Shown one piece after another: positions 33,989-42,769 of a DNA stretch of 64,000 nucleotides. Below the pieces are notes generated by a model, which saw only the letters and a list, made by a program, of their open reading frames with translations, ran no database searches and was not told the DNA's origin. The translations under genes and the position numbers were made by a program. Positions within the stretch are counted from its first letter, which is position 1. Each line of letters opens with the position of its first letter. Source of the stretch: Candidatus Nomurabacteria bacterium RIFOXYD2_FULL_35_12 (GTDB lineage Bacteria > Patescibacteriota > Minisyncoccia > Phycocordibacterales > UBA9973); contig MFWK01000022.1 of assembly GCA_001786365.1 (NCBI GenBank), forward strand, positions 6,735-70,734. Reading direction: 5' to 3'.

Positions 33989-35506
33989 ATGAAAAAAGAG
34001 ACTGAACAACAAAAGATAGGCTACTTTATAAAAGAGCTCCGCGAGCATCGCGGAATGACTCAAGAAGAATTTGCTAAAGCACTCAATACTTCTCAAAGTT
34101 CTGTCCCCCGAATGGAAAAAGGAGAACAAAATTTCACCACTGAATTACTTTTTAAAATAAGCAACGTCCTAAACCATCAAATAGTTTCTATAAATGATTC
34201 TATTGATTTCCAAGTAAATGGAGGAAAGAAATTAAGTGGAACCATAAAAACAAACTTTTCAAAAAATGGTTCAGTGGGACTTTTGTGTGCATCTTTATTA
34301 AATAGTGGAATAACGACTCTACATGGCATCGCACGAATTGAAGAAGTTTATCGAGTAATTGAAATTTTAGAAAGTATTGGAGTTACCATCAAATGGCTCG
34401 ATCATAATACTTTAACTATAACGCCTCCAAAAAAATTCACTCTAGAAAATATAAATATAGAATCAGCAATAAAGACACGTTCAGTTGTTATGCTAATAGG
34501 ACCGCTCATTCACAAATTATCATCTTTCTCTATTCCCCATCCACATGGCTGTAATCTAGGTAGACGCACTATCGCTGCTCATATTTATGCTTTAGAAAAT
34601 TTCGGAGTAAAGATAAAAACAACTAGTGTAAATTATGAAATTAAAGCCAAAAAATTAAAACCAACAGAGATAGTAATGTACGAATCCGGAGACACAGCCT
34701 GCGAAAATGTTTTGACGGCTTCTGCCCTTATCCCTGGTATCACGAAAATAAATTTTGCTAGTGCAAATTATATGGTGCAGGAAGTATGCTTTTTCCTTGA
34801 AGCTTTGGGTGTAAAGATTGATGGCATCGGTACTGCATCACTAACCATTCATGGAATTTCTGAAATAAATAAAAATATTGAATATTGGAATAGTGAAGAC
34901 CCAATAGAATCAATGATGTTTATTTCTGCCGGAATTATTACTGACTCAAAAATCACAATAACACGCTCCCCGATTGATTTCCTATCTCTTGAATTAGAAA
35001 AATTAAAGAGAATGAATTTGAAATATAAACTTTCAAAAGTCTATTATTCATACAACGGTAGAACAAGACTTATAGATATAGAAATCTTTCCAAGTAAATT
35101 AAAAGCGTTAAATGACAAACTTCACTCAAATCCTTATCCTGGAATAAATATAGACAATTTACCCTTTTTTGTACCGATTGCCATAAAAGCCAAAGGTCAA
35201 ACAATGATTCACGACTGGGTTTATGAAAATAGAGCAATATATTTAACTGAATTGAACCGTCTAGGAGCAGATATAACTCTAGCTGACCCGCATCGCCTCT
35301 ATATCAATGGTGGAACATCACTAAAGGCAGCACAAATTGTTTGTCCTCCAGCCCTACGCCCATCTATGGTTATACTCATCTCAATGCTTGGAGCTAGTGG
35401 AACCTCAATTCTACGAAATGTTTATATGATAAATCGCGGATATGAAGAGATAGCTGGACGTTTAAATTCTATTGGTGCTGACATAAAAATAATCAAGGGG
35501 AATTAA
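33989..35506 (+). CDS. XRE-type HTH fused to MurA-like enolpyruvyl transferase
   Basis: Residues about 8-66 form an XRE/Cro helix-turn-helix (IKELREHRGMTQEEFAKALN, SQSSVPRMEKG). Residues ~75-505 match UDP-GlcNAc 1-carboxyvinyltransferase, the first committed step of peptidoglycan synthesis. Key MurA positions look retained: Lys92-Asn93 in FSKNGS, the Cys of the PEP loop (Cys188 in HGCNLGRR), an Asp at 389 in NIDNLP, and Arg415 in YENRAIYL. The usual GARPVD after the Cys is altered to GRRTIAA. The protein could be an enzyme that also represses its own promoter. miaA follows one base later. Confidence 0.85.
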   Translation: MKKETEQQKIGYFIKELREHRGMTQEEFAKALNTSQSSVPRMEKGEQNFTTELLFKISNVLNHQIVSINDSIDFQVNGGKKLSGTIKTNFSKNGSVGLLCASLLNSGITTLHGIARIEEVYRVIEILESIGVTIKWLDHNTLTITPPKKFTLENINIESAIKTRSVVMLIGPLIHKLSSFSIPHPHGCNLGRRTIAAHIYALENFGVKIKTTSVNYEIKAKKLKPTEIVMYESGDTACENVLTASALIPGITKINFASANYMVQEVCFFLEALGVKIDGIGTASLTIHGISEINKNIEYWNSEDPIESMMFISAGIITDSKITITRSPIDFLSLELEKLKRMNLKYKLSKVYYSYNGRTRLIDIEIFPSKLKALNDKLHSNPYPGINIDNLPFFVPIAIKAKGQTMIHDWVYENRAIYLTELNRLGADITLADPHRLYINGGTSLKAAQIVCPPALRPSMVILISMLGASGTSILRNVYMINRGYEEIAGRLNSIGADIKIIKGN

Positions 35507-36355
35507 ATGCAAAAAGAAAAAATTATCATCATTCTAGGCCAAACTGCCACTGGTAAAAGTAATTTGGCTGTAAAAATCGCCAAAAAAATAAACGGAGAAA
35601 TTATCTCCGCAGACTCAAGACAAGTCTATGTAGGGCTTGATATAGGCACCGGCAAAATTACACAAAAAGAAATGAAAGGAATTCCCCATCATTTAATTGA
35701 TATCGTAAAACCAAAAAATAAATTTACAGTCGCAGAGTATAAAAAATTAGCAGAAGAAAAAATAAAAGAAATAATTTCTCGTGATAAAACACCAATTATC
35801 TGCGGAGGCACAGGATTCTATATTGATGCTATCACCAAAGGTGTCATTTTTCCGAAAGTTCCACCAAATTCTAAATTAAGAAAAATTTTAGAGAAAAAAT
35901 CTACAGAACAATTATTAAAAATATTAAAAAAATTAGATCCCACAAGAGCAAAAAATATAGATTCAAAAAATAAAGTCAGACTAATTAGGGCAATTGAAAT
36001 AGCTAAAGCTCTCGGTAAAGTCCCGAAAATTACAGCGGTGAAACCGCTGTATAAATTTATAAAGATTGGTTTATATCTGCCACAAGATAAATTAAAGAAG
36101 AAAGTAGAAAAAAGAGTTAAAAAAATGTTTACCGATGGTTTACTGAATGAAATTAAAAAGCTTAAAAAAGCCAGTATATCCCAAAAAAGGCTTTCTGAGC
36201 TAGGTTTTGAATATAACAATCCTACTTATGAAAAAGTAGTCAGAGGGACTCTACAATATGCCAAGCACCAGATGCAATGGTTTAAACGCGATAAAGAAAT
36301 AAAATGGTTTGATGCGTCAAAGAAAATATTTGACATAATTATGATGAAGTTGTAA
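35507..36355 (+). CDS. miaA: tRNA dimethylallyltransferase
   Basis: It adds an isopentenyl group to A37 of tRNAs that read UNN codons. The P-loop ILGQTATGKSNLAVKIA is at the start, SADSRQVYVGLDIGTGK and GIPHHLID follow, then CGGTGFYIDAI and the tail region YAKHQMQWFKRDKEIKWF. The 282-residue length is slightly short. An 8-bp hairpin (ACAGCGGT/ACCGCTGT, 36031-36049) lies inside the gene and encodes TAVKPLY. It directly follows the HTH-MurA gene. Confidence 0.95.
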   Translation: MQKEKIIIILGQTATGKSNLAVKIAKKINGEIISADSRQVYVGLDIGTGKITQKEMKGIPHHLIDIVKPKNKFTVAEYKKLAEEKIKEIISRDKTPIICGGTGFYIDAITKGVIFPKVPPNSKLRKILEKKSTEQLLKILKKLDPTRAKNIDSKNKVRLIRAIEIAKALGKVPKITAVKPLYKFIKIGLYLPQDKLKKKVEKRVKKMFTDGLLNEIKKLKKASISQKRLSELGFEYNNPTYEKVVRGTLQYAKHQMQWFKRDKEIKWFDASKKIFDIIMMKL

Positions 36356-36451
36356 GGTTTCCAAAGAACCAAACGCGTGAAAACGGATACGTCCGACACG
36401 CATGCACATAACAACGCCGCCTTAAAAACGGCACAATAGAGGAGATTGAAA

Positions 36452-37147
36452 ATGGACACGTCCATCAATCATCAAGATAGTTGCAAAGAAGGATTGGGAG
36501 AACAACAACGAAACAAGAGAACCATCATAACGACTGTCCTTGTAGAGGACTTTCTTTTTGACGGAGGACAAGGAGTCGATGCGGATCGTCTGTCACCAGA
36601 AACGAAAATTAAGGTGATCAAACGTGTTCTCGCAGAATCGAAGCCTTATCTCAAATACATGTTCGCTCACACACTTCGTGACGACCCCACATTGCTCAAA
36701 GCAGTTGGCGGGGATTGGAACGAGAGAAGCATGTGTTCTAATGTGTGGAACTCAGGAGTAGACTTGTGCTGGGAGACGAGAATTGGCTATCTGTTTGGAT
36801 CCAAACGACAATCCCTGTATTCACCGGAGATGGCTCAAAAGACACCAGATCGAGATGAGTGGGTTAAGTCGCTGTTCTTCATCTCAGACAAGGGCTGTCT
36901 CGTTGAGGTAAAGCTCGTGTCAAAGATATCAAAAGGATTCCTCATTGAATATCCATGCTTGATGGAGGCTAAAATGCTCACTGATGAGAGGCTCACCGAG
37001 CTTTTTGTTAGTCACGAGTTCTTTTTCCAGGGTTTACTGGAATGCATCGAAGCCCACTACACCGCTCGTATAAGTGACCAGGAAGCTCGAGCGAATAACA
37101 TGCGCCGAAACAGAACGAACATCAGGAGGATTCTTTCTCTGGTTTAA
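36452..37147 (+). CDS. Hypothetical protein of foreign-looking composition
   Basis: I do not recognise this 231-residue protein. It is soluble, begins MDTSINHQDSCKEG, and has no clear motif. The ATG at 36452 has AGAGGAG 7-13 bases upstream, one of few good Shine-Dalgarno sequences in the window. Base composition looks clearly more GC-rich than its neighbours, with more CG-containing codons. It is a single-gene unit closed by a strong terminator, like the gene at 3285. Both may be recent acquisitions from a different source. Confidence 0.65.
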   Translation: MDTSINHQDSCKEGLGEQQRNKRTIITTVLVEDFLFDGGQGVDADRLSPETKIKVIKRVLAESKPYLKYMFAHTLRDDPTLLKAVGGDWNERSMCSNVWNSGVDLCWETRIGYLFGSKRQSLYSPEMAQKTPDRDEWVKSLFFISDKGCLVEVKLVSKISKGFLIEYPCLMEAKMLTDERLTELFVSHEFFFQGLLECIEAHYTARISDQEARANNMRRNRTNIRRILSLV

Positions 37148-37157
37148 TCAGTAAAAA

Positions 37158-37196
37158 ACCGCTCAACAACTTAGACCGTTGGAGGGCGGTCTTTGT
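37158..37196. terminator. Bidirectional Rho-independent terminator
   Basis: ACCGC...GCGGT with an inner CAAC/GTTG stem. TTTGTTTTTT follows on the plus side and GGTTTTTT on the minus side, so it can end both the gene at 36452 and the convergent aldehyde dehydrogenase gene. Confidence 0.75.
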
Positions 37197-37199
37197 TTT

Positions 37200-38564
37200 T
37201 TACCCAAAATAAACGTTTTTTATATTTACGAATTCCTTGATTCCATAAGTTCCGAGTTCACGGCCGTAGCCAGACTTTTTAATGCCTCCAAATGGCGCTC
37301 GCGGATCAGACTTAACCATATCATTCACACACACATTCCCCGCTTCAATTTGCGGAATAATTCGTTTTGCTTTTTTCATATCGGAAGTAAAAATAGACGC
37401 ACCTAAGCCATATCTAGTGTCATTAGCTATTTGTATCGCCTCTTTTTCATTTTTAAAAGAAATAATCGGCATAACTGGACCAAAAACTTCCTCATCATAA
37501 ACAGGCATACCCTTTTTCACATTCGTCATGACAACAGGCGAATAGAAATACCCTTTTTTATTTTTTTGAACGCCTTTATAAACAATTTTTGCTCCGAGGG
37601 ATACTGATTTTTCTACTTGTTTTTCTACATCCAGTAAAATTTGTTCTGTTGCCAAAGGCCCTATGTCTATCTTTGAGTCACTAGGATCACCAATTGATAA
37701 TTTTGAAAGTTCTTTTACTACATTTTTTATAAAAATATCTTTTATACTCTCCTCGACAATAAAACGTTTAGCAGAAATACAACTTTGCCCAACATTTCCT
37801 TGCAACCTTGCTGTGACAGCGATTTTCGCTGCTTCATCGATGTCCGCATCAGCAAAAACAATAAATGGATCACTACCACCGAGTTCAAGCACCACTTTTT
37901 TTATTTCCGCCCCAGCGACACTCGCAACCTCGCTTCCCGCTTTCTCACTGCCCGTCAAAGTAACTGCAGAAATTCTATTATCACGAATTAAATCAGCAAC
38001 TCGAGACGACGAAAGAAATAAATTTTGGAATACGCCCTCGGGGAAACCACAAGCTCTAAATGATTCTTCTATTGCTTCCGCGCACTGTGGCACATTTGAA
38101 GCATGTTTAAGAAGCCCGACATTTCCTGCCATTAGTGCTGGTACAGCAAAACGATAAACTTGCCAAAAAGGAAAATTCCAAGGCATTATTGCCAAAACTA
38201 TTCCGAGCGGATCAAATTCCACATATTGTTCTTTCTTGCCCGTATCTAATTTTTCATTCTTTAAGATAATTTCCGCATTATCAGCATAATAATCACACAA
38301 AAGCCCGCATTTCTTTATGCCAAATGGACCAGACTTCATGGTCTTGCCCATTTCAAGCATTTGTAATTTTGAAAACTCTTCCGCATGGTTATTTAAATAT
38401 TCTCCCAGCTTGTGCATTAAGGTAGCGCGCTCTTTAAAAGAAGTTCTCTTCCAAGACTCAAAAGCTTTCTTTGCTAGAGAAAGTTTCTTTTCTAATTCTT
38501 TTTCAGAAACTTCTTTAAAACTTTTTAAAACTTCTTCTGTTGCTGGATTTTTTGATTGAATCAT
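37200..38564 (-). CDS. NAD(P)-dependent aldehyde dehydrogenase (succinate-semialdehyde type)
   Basis: The closest type is succinate-semialdehyde dehydrogenase. MPWNFPFWQ near 128, TGSEKAGSEVA, LELGGSDPF with the catalytic Glu, and GQSCISAKR with the catalytic Cys near residue 262 are all present. APFGGIKKSGYGRELG closes the protein. The 454-residue length is usual. Its start overlaps the stop of the upstream acetolactate-synthase-like gene by four bases (ATGA), so the two enzymes are made together. Confidence 0.92.
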   Translation of the reverse strand: MIQSKNPATEEVLKSFKEVSEKELEKKLSLAKKAFESWKRTSFKERATLMHKLGEYLNNHAEEFSKLQMLEMGKTMKSGPFGIKKCGLLCDYYADNAEIILKNEKLDTGKKEQYVEFDPLGIVLAIMPWNFPFWQVYRFAVPALMAGNVGLLKHASNVPQCAEAIEESFRACGFPEGVFQNLFLSSSRVADLIRDNRISAVTLTGSEKAGSEVASVAGAEIKKVVLELGGSDPFIVFADADIDEAAKIAVTARLQGNVGQSCISAKRFIVEESIKDIFIKNVVKELSKLSIGDPSDSKIDIGPLATEQILLDVEKQVEKSVSLGAKIVYKGVQKNKKGYFYSPVVMTNVKKGMPVYDEEVFGPVMPIISFKNEKEAIQIANDTRYGLGASIFTSDMKKAKRIIPQIEAGNVCVNDMVKSDPRAPFGGIKKSGYGRELGTYGIKEFVNIKNVYFG

Positions 38565-40222
38565 ATGTTTTTTACAGTTCCTAAAACTTTATTTGCTTCA
38601 TCATAATTTATCGGACAAGCAATAATATGCACACCCTTAGAATTAAACGCCTTTTTCAAAAGTAGAGCAAGGTCTTCTGTTTTTTCAACCTTGTGTCCTA
38701 CTGCGCCAAAACTCTCTGCCAGCCTTATAAAATCAGGGTTATTAAAGGAAAGACCAAATGAGGACAAGTTCATATTTTTCTGTTTCCATCGAATCATTCC
38801 GAAACCAGCATCATCCATCACAAGCACGACTAAATCCAGCTTTAAACGCACGGCTGTTTCTAATTCTCCGATACTCATCATCATTCCTCCATCGCCAGCT
38901 ACAACTAAAACTTTTTCGTCTGGATGAAGAATTTTTAATGCAATACCGGAAGGCAAACCTGCACCCATAGTGGCAAGAGCATTATCTAAAAGAATACTAT
39001 TTGTATTTTTTGTAATAAAGTTGCGAGCAACCCAGAGCTTATACATACCGTTATCTAATGCGAGGATACTATCTTCAGGCATTATTTTATTTATATCAGA
39101 AACAATACGTTCTGGACGAAGTGGAAAATCAGATGATTGAGAAAATTTAGCTATGTCTTTTTTGAGAACATCTCGCACTTTGAAAAAATAATTAAAATCC
39201 CAAGCAGGATTTCCGCCAGAGGCGGATCCGCCTTGGGCGGATATTTTTTTAGTAAAAGCCGAAAGAGTTTTGGAAATATCTCCAATAACTTCATGTGTTG
39301 GAACATAAACTTCCGGCACAACAGAAGAAAAATAATTTATATGGATAATTTTCTTCCCTGAATTTTTATCTAAAATAAATGGAGGCTTTTCTACAACATC
39401 ATGACCGATTAAGATGATGGTGTCTGCATGATTTAATGCCTGATGCACATAGTCTCCTGATGACAGAGCAGTAGTGCCAATATATAATTTAGAATTCTCG
39501 TCAAACGACCCTTTCCCCATCTGAGTAGAAATGAAAGGTATGCCAGACTTTTCTATAAGCAATTTTAACTCTTTGCTGATAGATTTATTATTTGCGCCCC
39601 TGCCTAAAACAATAATGGGATGTTTTGATTTTTCTATTTCCAAAATAGCTTGATTAATAATTTTTTCATCTGAAATAGGGTAATTTATTTTTTTAACAAT
39701 TTTTATATCCGCATTACAAGATTCACTTGCTACATCTTCGGGTAATTCTAAATGCACTGCGCCAGCGCGTTCCATCTCAGCTAGGCTTATAGCTTCAGCC
39801 ACTAAACTAGACACATTTTTGCCGGATGTGATAGTTTTAGAAAATTTTGTAATTGGCTTCATCATCGCTACGATATCAACAATTTGGAATTTTCCTTGTT
39901 TGTTATTTTTTATCGCTTTTTGGCCAGTAATAACCAAAAGAGGAAAACCACCCAACTGTGCATAAGCCACGCCTGTAAGCAGATTTGTGGCTCCAGGGCC
40001 GAGAGTAGACAATGCCACACCGACTTTGCCCGTCATTCTGCCAAATGTAGAGGCCATAAATACGGCGCCTTGCTCAATGCGAGTAGTGATAAAACTTATT
40101 TTAGATTTTCGAACGGCCTCTAAAAAAACTAAATTCTCCTCCCCTGGTACACCAAAAATATGAAAAACTCCATTAGCTTCTAAACATTCCACCAACACTT
40201 CAGCTGTATTTTTCTTTTGCAT
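38561..40222 (-). CDS. Acetolactate-synthase-like thiamine-diphosphate enzyme
   Basis: It has the three ThDP-enzyme domains. The N-terminal part has IFGVPGEENL and RIEQGAVFMAS with the catalytic Glu. The central domain contains VLGRGANNK. The C-terminal part has AGDGGMMMSIGELETA and VMDDAGFGM for the ThDP-magnesium site. It resembles catabolic acetolactate synthase (AlsS/IlvB); no small subunit or other branched-chain genes are here, so the product is uncertain. Residues ~327-337 (SAQGGSASGGN) come from a palindromic element in the linker between domains. The four-base overlap with the aldehyde dehydrogenase hints at linked chemistry. Confidence 0.85.
   Translation of the reverse strand: MQKKNTAEVLVECLEANGVFHIFGVPGEENLVFLEAVRKSKISFITTRIEQGAVFMASTFGRMTGKVGVALSTLGPGATNLLTGVAYAQLGGFPLLVITGQKAIKNNKQGKFQIVDIVAMMKPITKFSKTITSGKNVSSLVAEAISLAEMERAGAVHLELPEDVASESCNADIKIVKKINYPISDEKIINQAILEIEKSKHPIIVLGRGANNKSISKELKLLIEKSGIPFISTQMGKGSFDENSKLYIGTTALSSGDYVHQALNHADTIILIGHDVVEKPPFILDKNSGKKIIHINYFSSVVPEVYVPTHEVIGDISKTLSAFTKKISAQGGSASGGNPAWDFNYFFKVRDVLKKDIAKFSQSSDFPLRPERIVSDINKIMPEDSILALDNGMYKLWVARNFITKNTNSILLDNALATMGAGLPSGIALKILHPDEKVLVVAGDGGMMMSIGELETAVRLKLDLVVLVMDDAGFGMIRWKQKNMNLSSFGLSFNNPDFIRLAESFGAVGHKVEKTEDLALLLKKAFNSKGVHIIACPINYDEANKVLGTVKNI
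39211..39241. repeat. Double-hairpin palindrome inside the acetolactate-synthase-like gene
   Basis: CCGCCagaGGCGG then CCGCCttgGGCGG around GGCGGATCCGCC. It encodes SAQGGSASGGN on the gene strand, the same frame and orientation as the purQ copy at 7187-7220. Confidence 0.8.
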
Positions 40223-40227
40223 TTTTG

Positions 40228-40298
40228 CGGGCGATGAAGGAATCGAACCTTCGACTGTTCTTTTGGAGAGAATTATGATGCCACTTCACCAATCGCCC
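40228..40298 (-). tRNA. tRNA-Trp (CCA)
   Basis: Acceptor GGGCGAT pairs with ATCGCCC, discriminator G. The D-stem is GTGA/TCAT, the anticodon loop CTCCAAA gives CCA, and the T-arm is GAAGG-TTCGATT-CCTTC. CCA is not encoded. The acetolactate-synthase-like gene starts 6 bases after it. Confidence 0.92.
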
Positions 40299-40339
40299 GT
40301 AACCTTATTTATACCTTAATTTTGGAAAAAGGGCAAAAG

Positions 40340-40362
40340 AAAACCCCTATTTAAGGGGTTTT
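40340..40362 (-). terminator. Terminator of rpmG
   Basis: AAAACCCC/GGGGTTTT hairpin just after the rpmG stop, with TTTTCTTTT on the minus strand. It separates rpmG from tRNA-Trp. Confidence 0.8.
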
Positions 40363-40372
40363 CTGAGAAAAT

Positions 40373-40531
40373 CTATTTCTTTATCTCTTTATGCTTTGTC
40401 TGCTTTCGGCACCATTTGCAATACTTTTTGAGCTCGATCTTTTTAGTGACGAGTTTCTTGTTTTTACTGGACCAGTAATTTACGCGTTTGCAGGTTCCGC
40501 AGGCGAGTTTTATAAGTCTATCTTGTGACAT
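40373..40531 (-). CDS. rpmG: Ribosomal protein L33
   Basis: The 52-residue product begins MSQDRLIKLACGTCKRVNYW and ends KHKEIKK. It is the zinc-binding form of L33, with Cys pairs CGTC (11-14) and CKWC (38-41), and the typical YWSSKNKK and KYCKWC stretches. It is a 50S subunit protein near the E site. A terminator follows directly. The upstream gap to alr carries a palindrome. Confidence 0.95.
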   Translation of the reverse strand: MSQDRLIKLACGTCKRVNYWSSKNKKLVTKKIELKKYCKWCRKQTKHKEIKK

Positions 40532-40564
40532 ATCTATATATTAGTATAAAAAATCTTAAATTGC

Positions 40565-40595
40565 AACCCCGAAGCAGAGCCTAGGCTCGCTACGG
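40565..40595. repeat. Palindrome between alr and rpmG
   Basis: CCCCGaagcaGAGCCtaGGCTCgctaCGGGG forms an interrupted hairpin in an AT-rich spacer just after the alr stop. It resembles the other GC-rich palindromes but matches none exactly. Confidence 0.5.
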
Positions 40596-40608
40596 GGCAG
40601 GCTCCCAT

Positions 40609-41757
40609 TTATGTGTAAAATCTTTTAATAAGAGGGTTAATTCGAGTAATAGTTTCATACCAAGATAAATCTAAAATATTACTAATCCCTTCCATAGAAC
40701 AAGACGAATTGCTATCATTTCCAATAACTACAACTTCATCTCCTGCATATAGATTTTTTACTTCACTTACATCAATACAAACCATATCCATAGAAACCCT
40801 ACCGATGACTTTACATTCTTCCCCTTTGACAATCATCCTGCCGATTGAAGAAAGAGAGCGAGGATATCCATGCCAATACCCCACAGGCACGATAGCTATC
40901 AAGCCATCTTTGGCTAATGATTCTGTTAGATCATAGCCCATTCGATTACCCTTTGGTTGTTTTTTGATTTCAGTAATTAATGATTTCCAAGAAAGGATTG
41001 GCTTAAGTAAAATCTTGTCTTGCAAAGCAGCCTTAGTTTCTTTTGAAGGCCATAAACCATAAAGTCCTATGCCTATGCGCACCATATCAAAATGAGAATT
41101 TGGGAAAAGTAATGCACCAGCTGTGGCTCCCGCATGAGCTATTGGTTTCAAACCCTCTTGCTTAAAATCATGAATCCATAATTTGAAATCTTTTATCTGC
41201 CCTTCAGTATCTGCAGGAAAAGATGGATTTTTTGCAGAAGCAAAATGAGTAAATAATCCTTCGACATAAATATTGTCATTTTTCTGTGAGCTCAAAATTT
41301 TTAACAATTTTTTACGGTCTTCCATTTGAAATCCTTGACGATGCATGCCTGTATCAACCTTTATATGAATATTCAAAGGTTTAATAAAATGTTTTTGATT
41401 AGCAATTATGTATTCTAATGATTCAAAATTTGATACAGATAAAGAAATATTATTACTGGTAGCTAAATTAACCATTTCTGGAAGCGTATAACCTAACACC
41501 AAAATAGGCGTTTTAATTCCTTCTTTCCTTAAAGCTAAACCTTCCACTATCGAATCTACACCCAAAAAATTAGCCCCTAAATTCTCCATTTCTCGCGCAA
41601 AATCAATAAGACTGTGGCCATAAGCATTAGATTTTATTACTGCCATGAGCTTAGTTTTTTTAGAAATCAAAGATCGAAAGACTGAAAAATTGTGAGCAAC
41701 AGCTTTTCGGTCAATTTCAATCCAAGTCCTCAAGCCTTTTCTTTGTTCTTTATTCAT
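40609..41757 (-). CDS. alr: Alanine racemase
   Basis: This PLP enzyme makes D-alanine for peptidoglycan. The PLP Lys is Lys42 in AVIKSNAYGHS. VDTGMHRQGF, RIGIGLYG and GRVSMDMVCIDV are also present, with the active-site Tyr in the MGYDLT region. The 382-residue length is normal. It lies 3 bases after ddl, so the two D-Ala genes form an operon. Confidence 0.95.
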   Translation of the reverse strand: MNKEQRKGLRTWIEIDRKAVAHNFSVFRSLISKKTKLMAVIKSNAYGHSLIDFAREMENLGANFLGVDSIVEGLALRKEGIKTPILVLGYTLPEMVNLATSNNISLSVSNFESLEYIIANQKHFIKPLNIHIKVDTGMHRQGFQMEDRKKLLKILSSQKNDNIYVEGLFTHFASAKNPSFPADTEGQIKDFKLWIHDFKQEGLKPIAHAGATAGALLFPNSHFDMVRIGIGLYGLWPSKETKAALQDKILLKPILSWKSLITEIKKQPKGNRMGYDLTESLAKDGLIAIVPVGYWHGYPRSLSSIGRMIVKGEECKVIGRVSMDMVCIDVSEVKNLYAGDEVVVIGNDSNSSCSMEGISNILDLSWYETITRINPLIKRFYT

Positions 41758-41760
41758 TCT

Positions 41761-42729
41761 TTATTTAACTGTAGTTTTTAATTTCTGTTCTCTTTCAAAA
41801 CGAGCTATTGCAAAACTTATCAATTTGTCTAAAAGAATCGTCTGTGATATTCCGTCTGCCTCCCATAACTTTGGATACATGCTGATGTTTGTGAATCCAG
41901 GGATGGTATTTATCTCATTCGCTATCACTTCTCCATTTTCCTTCAAGAAAAAGTCAACTCGGCCCATTCCTTCGCAAGATAACACTTTAAATACTTTCAC
42001 AGCCAACTCTTGGACTTTTTTAGAAGTTTCCTTGCTGATTTTTGCAGGAATATTTATAACATATCCATCGTCTATATATTTTGCATCATATGAATAGAAA
42101 TCTTGATTCGCAATAATTTCCCCCGGAGTTGAAGCAATAGGATTCTCATTACCCATGACAGAACATTCTATTTCTCGCCCATCAATAAATTCTTCAATAA
42201 CTATTTTACTATCAAACTTAAATGCTTCTGTGACAGCTTTTTTAAAATCTTTTTCATTTCGTACTTTACTGATTCCAACAGAAGAACCCATATTTGCCGG
42301 TTTGATGAATAATGGCAAACCCAATTTATTTTTAACTTCATTAAAATTTATTTTTTCATTATTCCTAATAGTTATAAATTTCCCTATCGGAATACCTGCA
42401 TCTCGGAATAATCTTTTCATCACATCTTTGTCCATACCCACAGCCGAACCGAGCACACTCGGACCCACAAATGGAACACCAGCCAACTTGAGCAAACCTT
42501 GCATGCTACCATCTTCGCCAAAAGGTCCGTGCATTACCGGAAAAATCACATCAAATTTTTTAACTAAATTGAAATCAAAATTTCCATCCCGTCCTATTTT
42601 TATTGGAGTTATTTCATATTTCGTCTTATCTAGGGCATTTATTACATTTTTAGCGGACAACAAAGACACATCATGTTCTGCTGATTTGCCTCCAAAAAGC
42701 ACCCCAATTTTTAATTTCTTCTTTGCCAT
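41761..42729 (-). CDS. ddl: D-alanine-D-alanine ligase
   Basis: This ATP-grasp ligase makes D-Ala-D-Ala. VLFGGKSAEHDVSLLSAKNV near the start, KPANMGSSVGISKV, EFIDGREIECSVMGN and NEINTIPGFTNISMYPKLW are family signatures. The 322-residue length is normal. On the minus strand TATACT lies 8-13 bases before the ATG with no Shine-Dalgarno, which suggests a near-leaderless message. It heads a ddl-alr pair. Confidence 0.96.
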   Translation of the reverse strand: MAKKKLKIGVLFGGKSAEHDVSLLSAKNVINALDKTKYEITPIKIGRDGNFDFNLVKKFDVIFPVMHGPFGEDGSMQGLLKLAGVPFVGPSVLGSAVGMDKDVMKRLFRDAGIPIGKFITIRNNEKINFNEVKNKLGLPLFIKPANMGSSVGISKVRNEKDFKKAVTEAFKFDSKIVIEEFIDGREIECSVMGNENPIASTPGEIIANQDFYSYDAKYIDDGYVINIPAKISKETSKKVQELAVKVFKVLSCEGMGRVDFFLKENGEVIANEINTIPGFTNISMYPKLWEADGISQTILLDKLISFAIARFEREQKLKTTVK

Positions 42730-42769
42730 AGGGTGTAGTATACAATAATTATTTTAAAAATACACTTTT

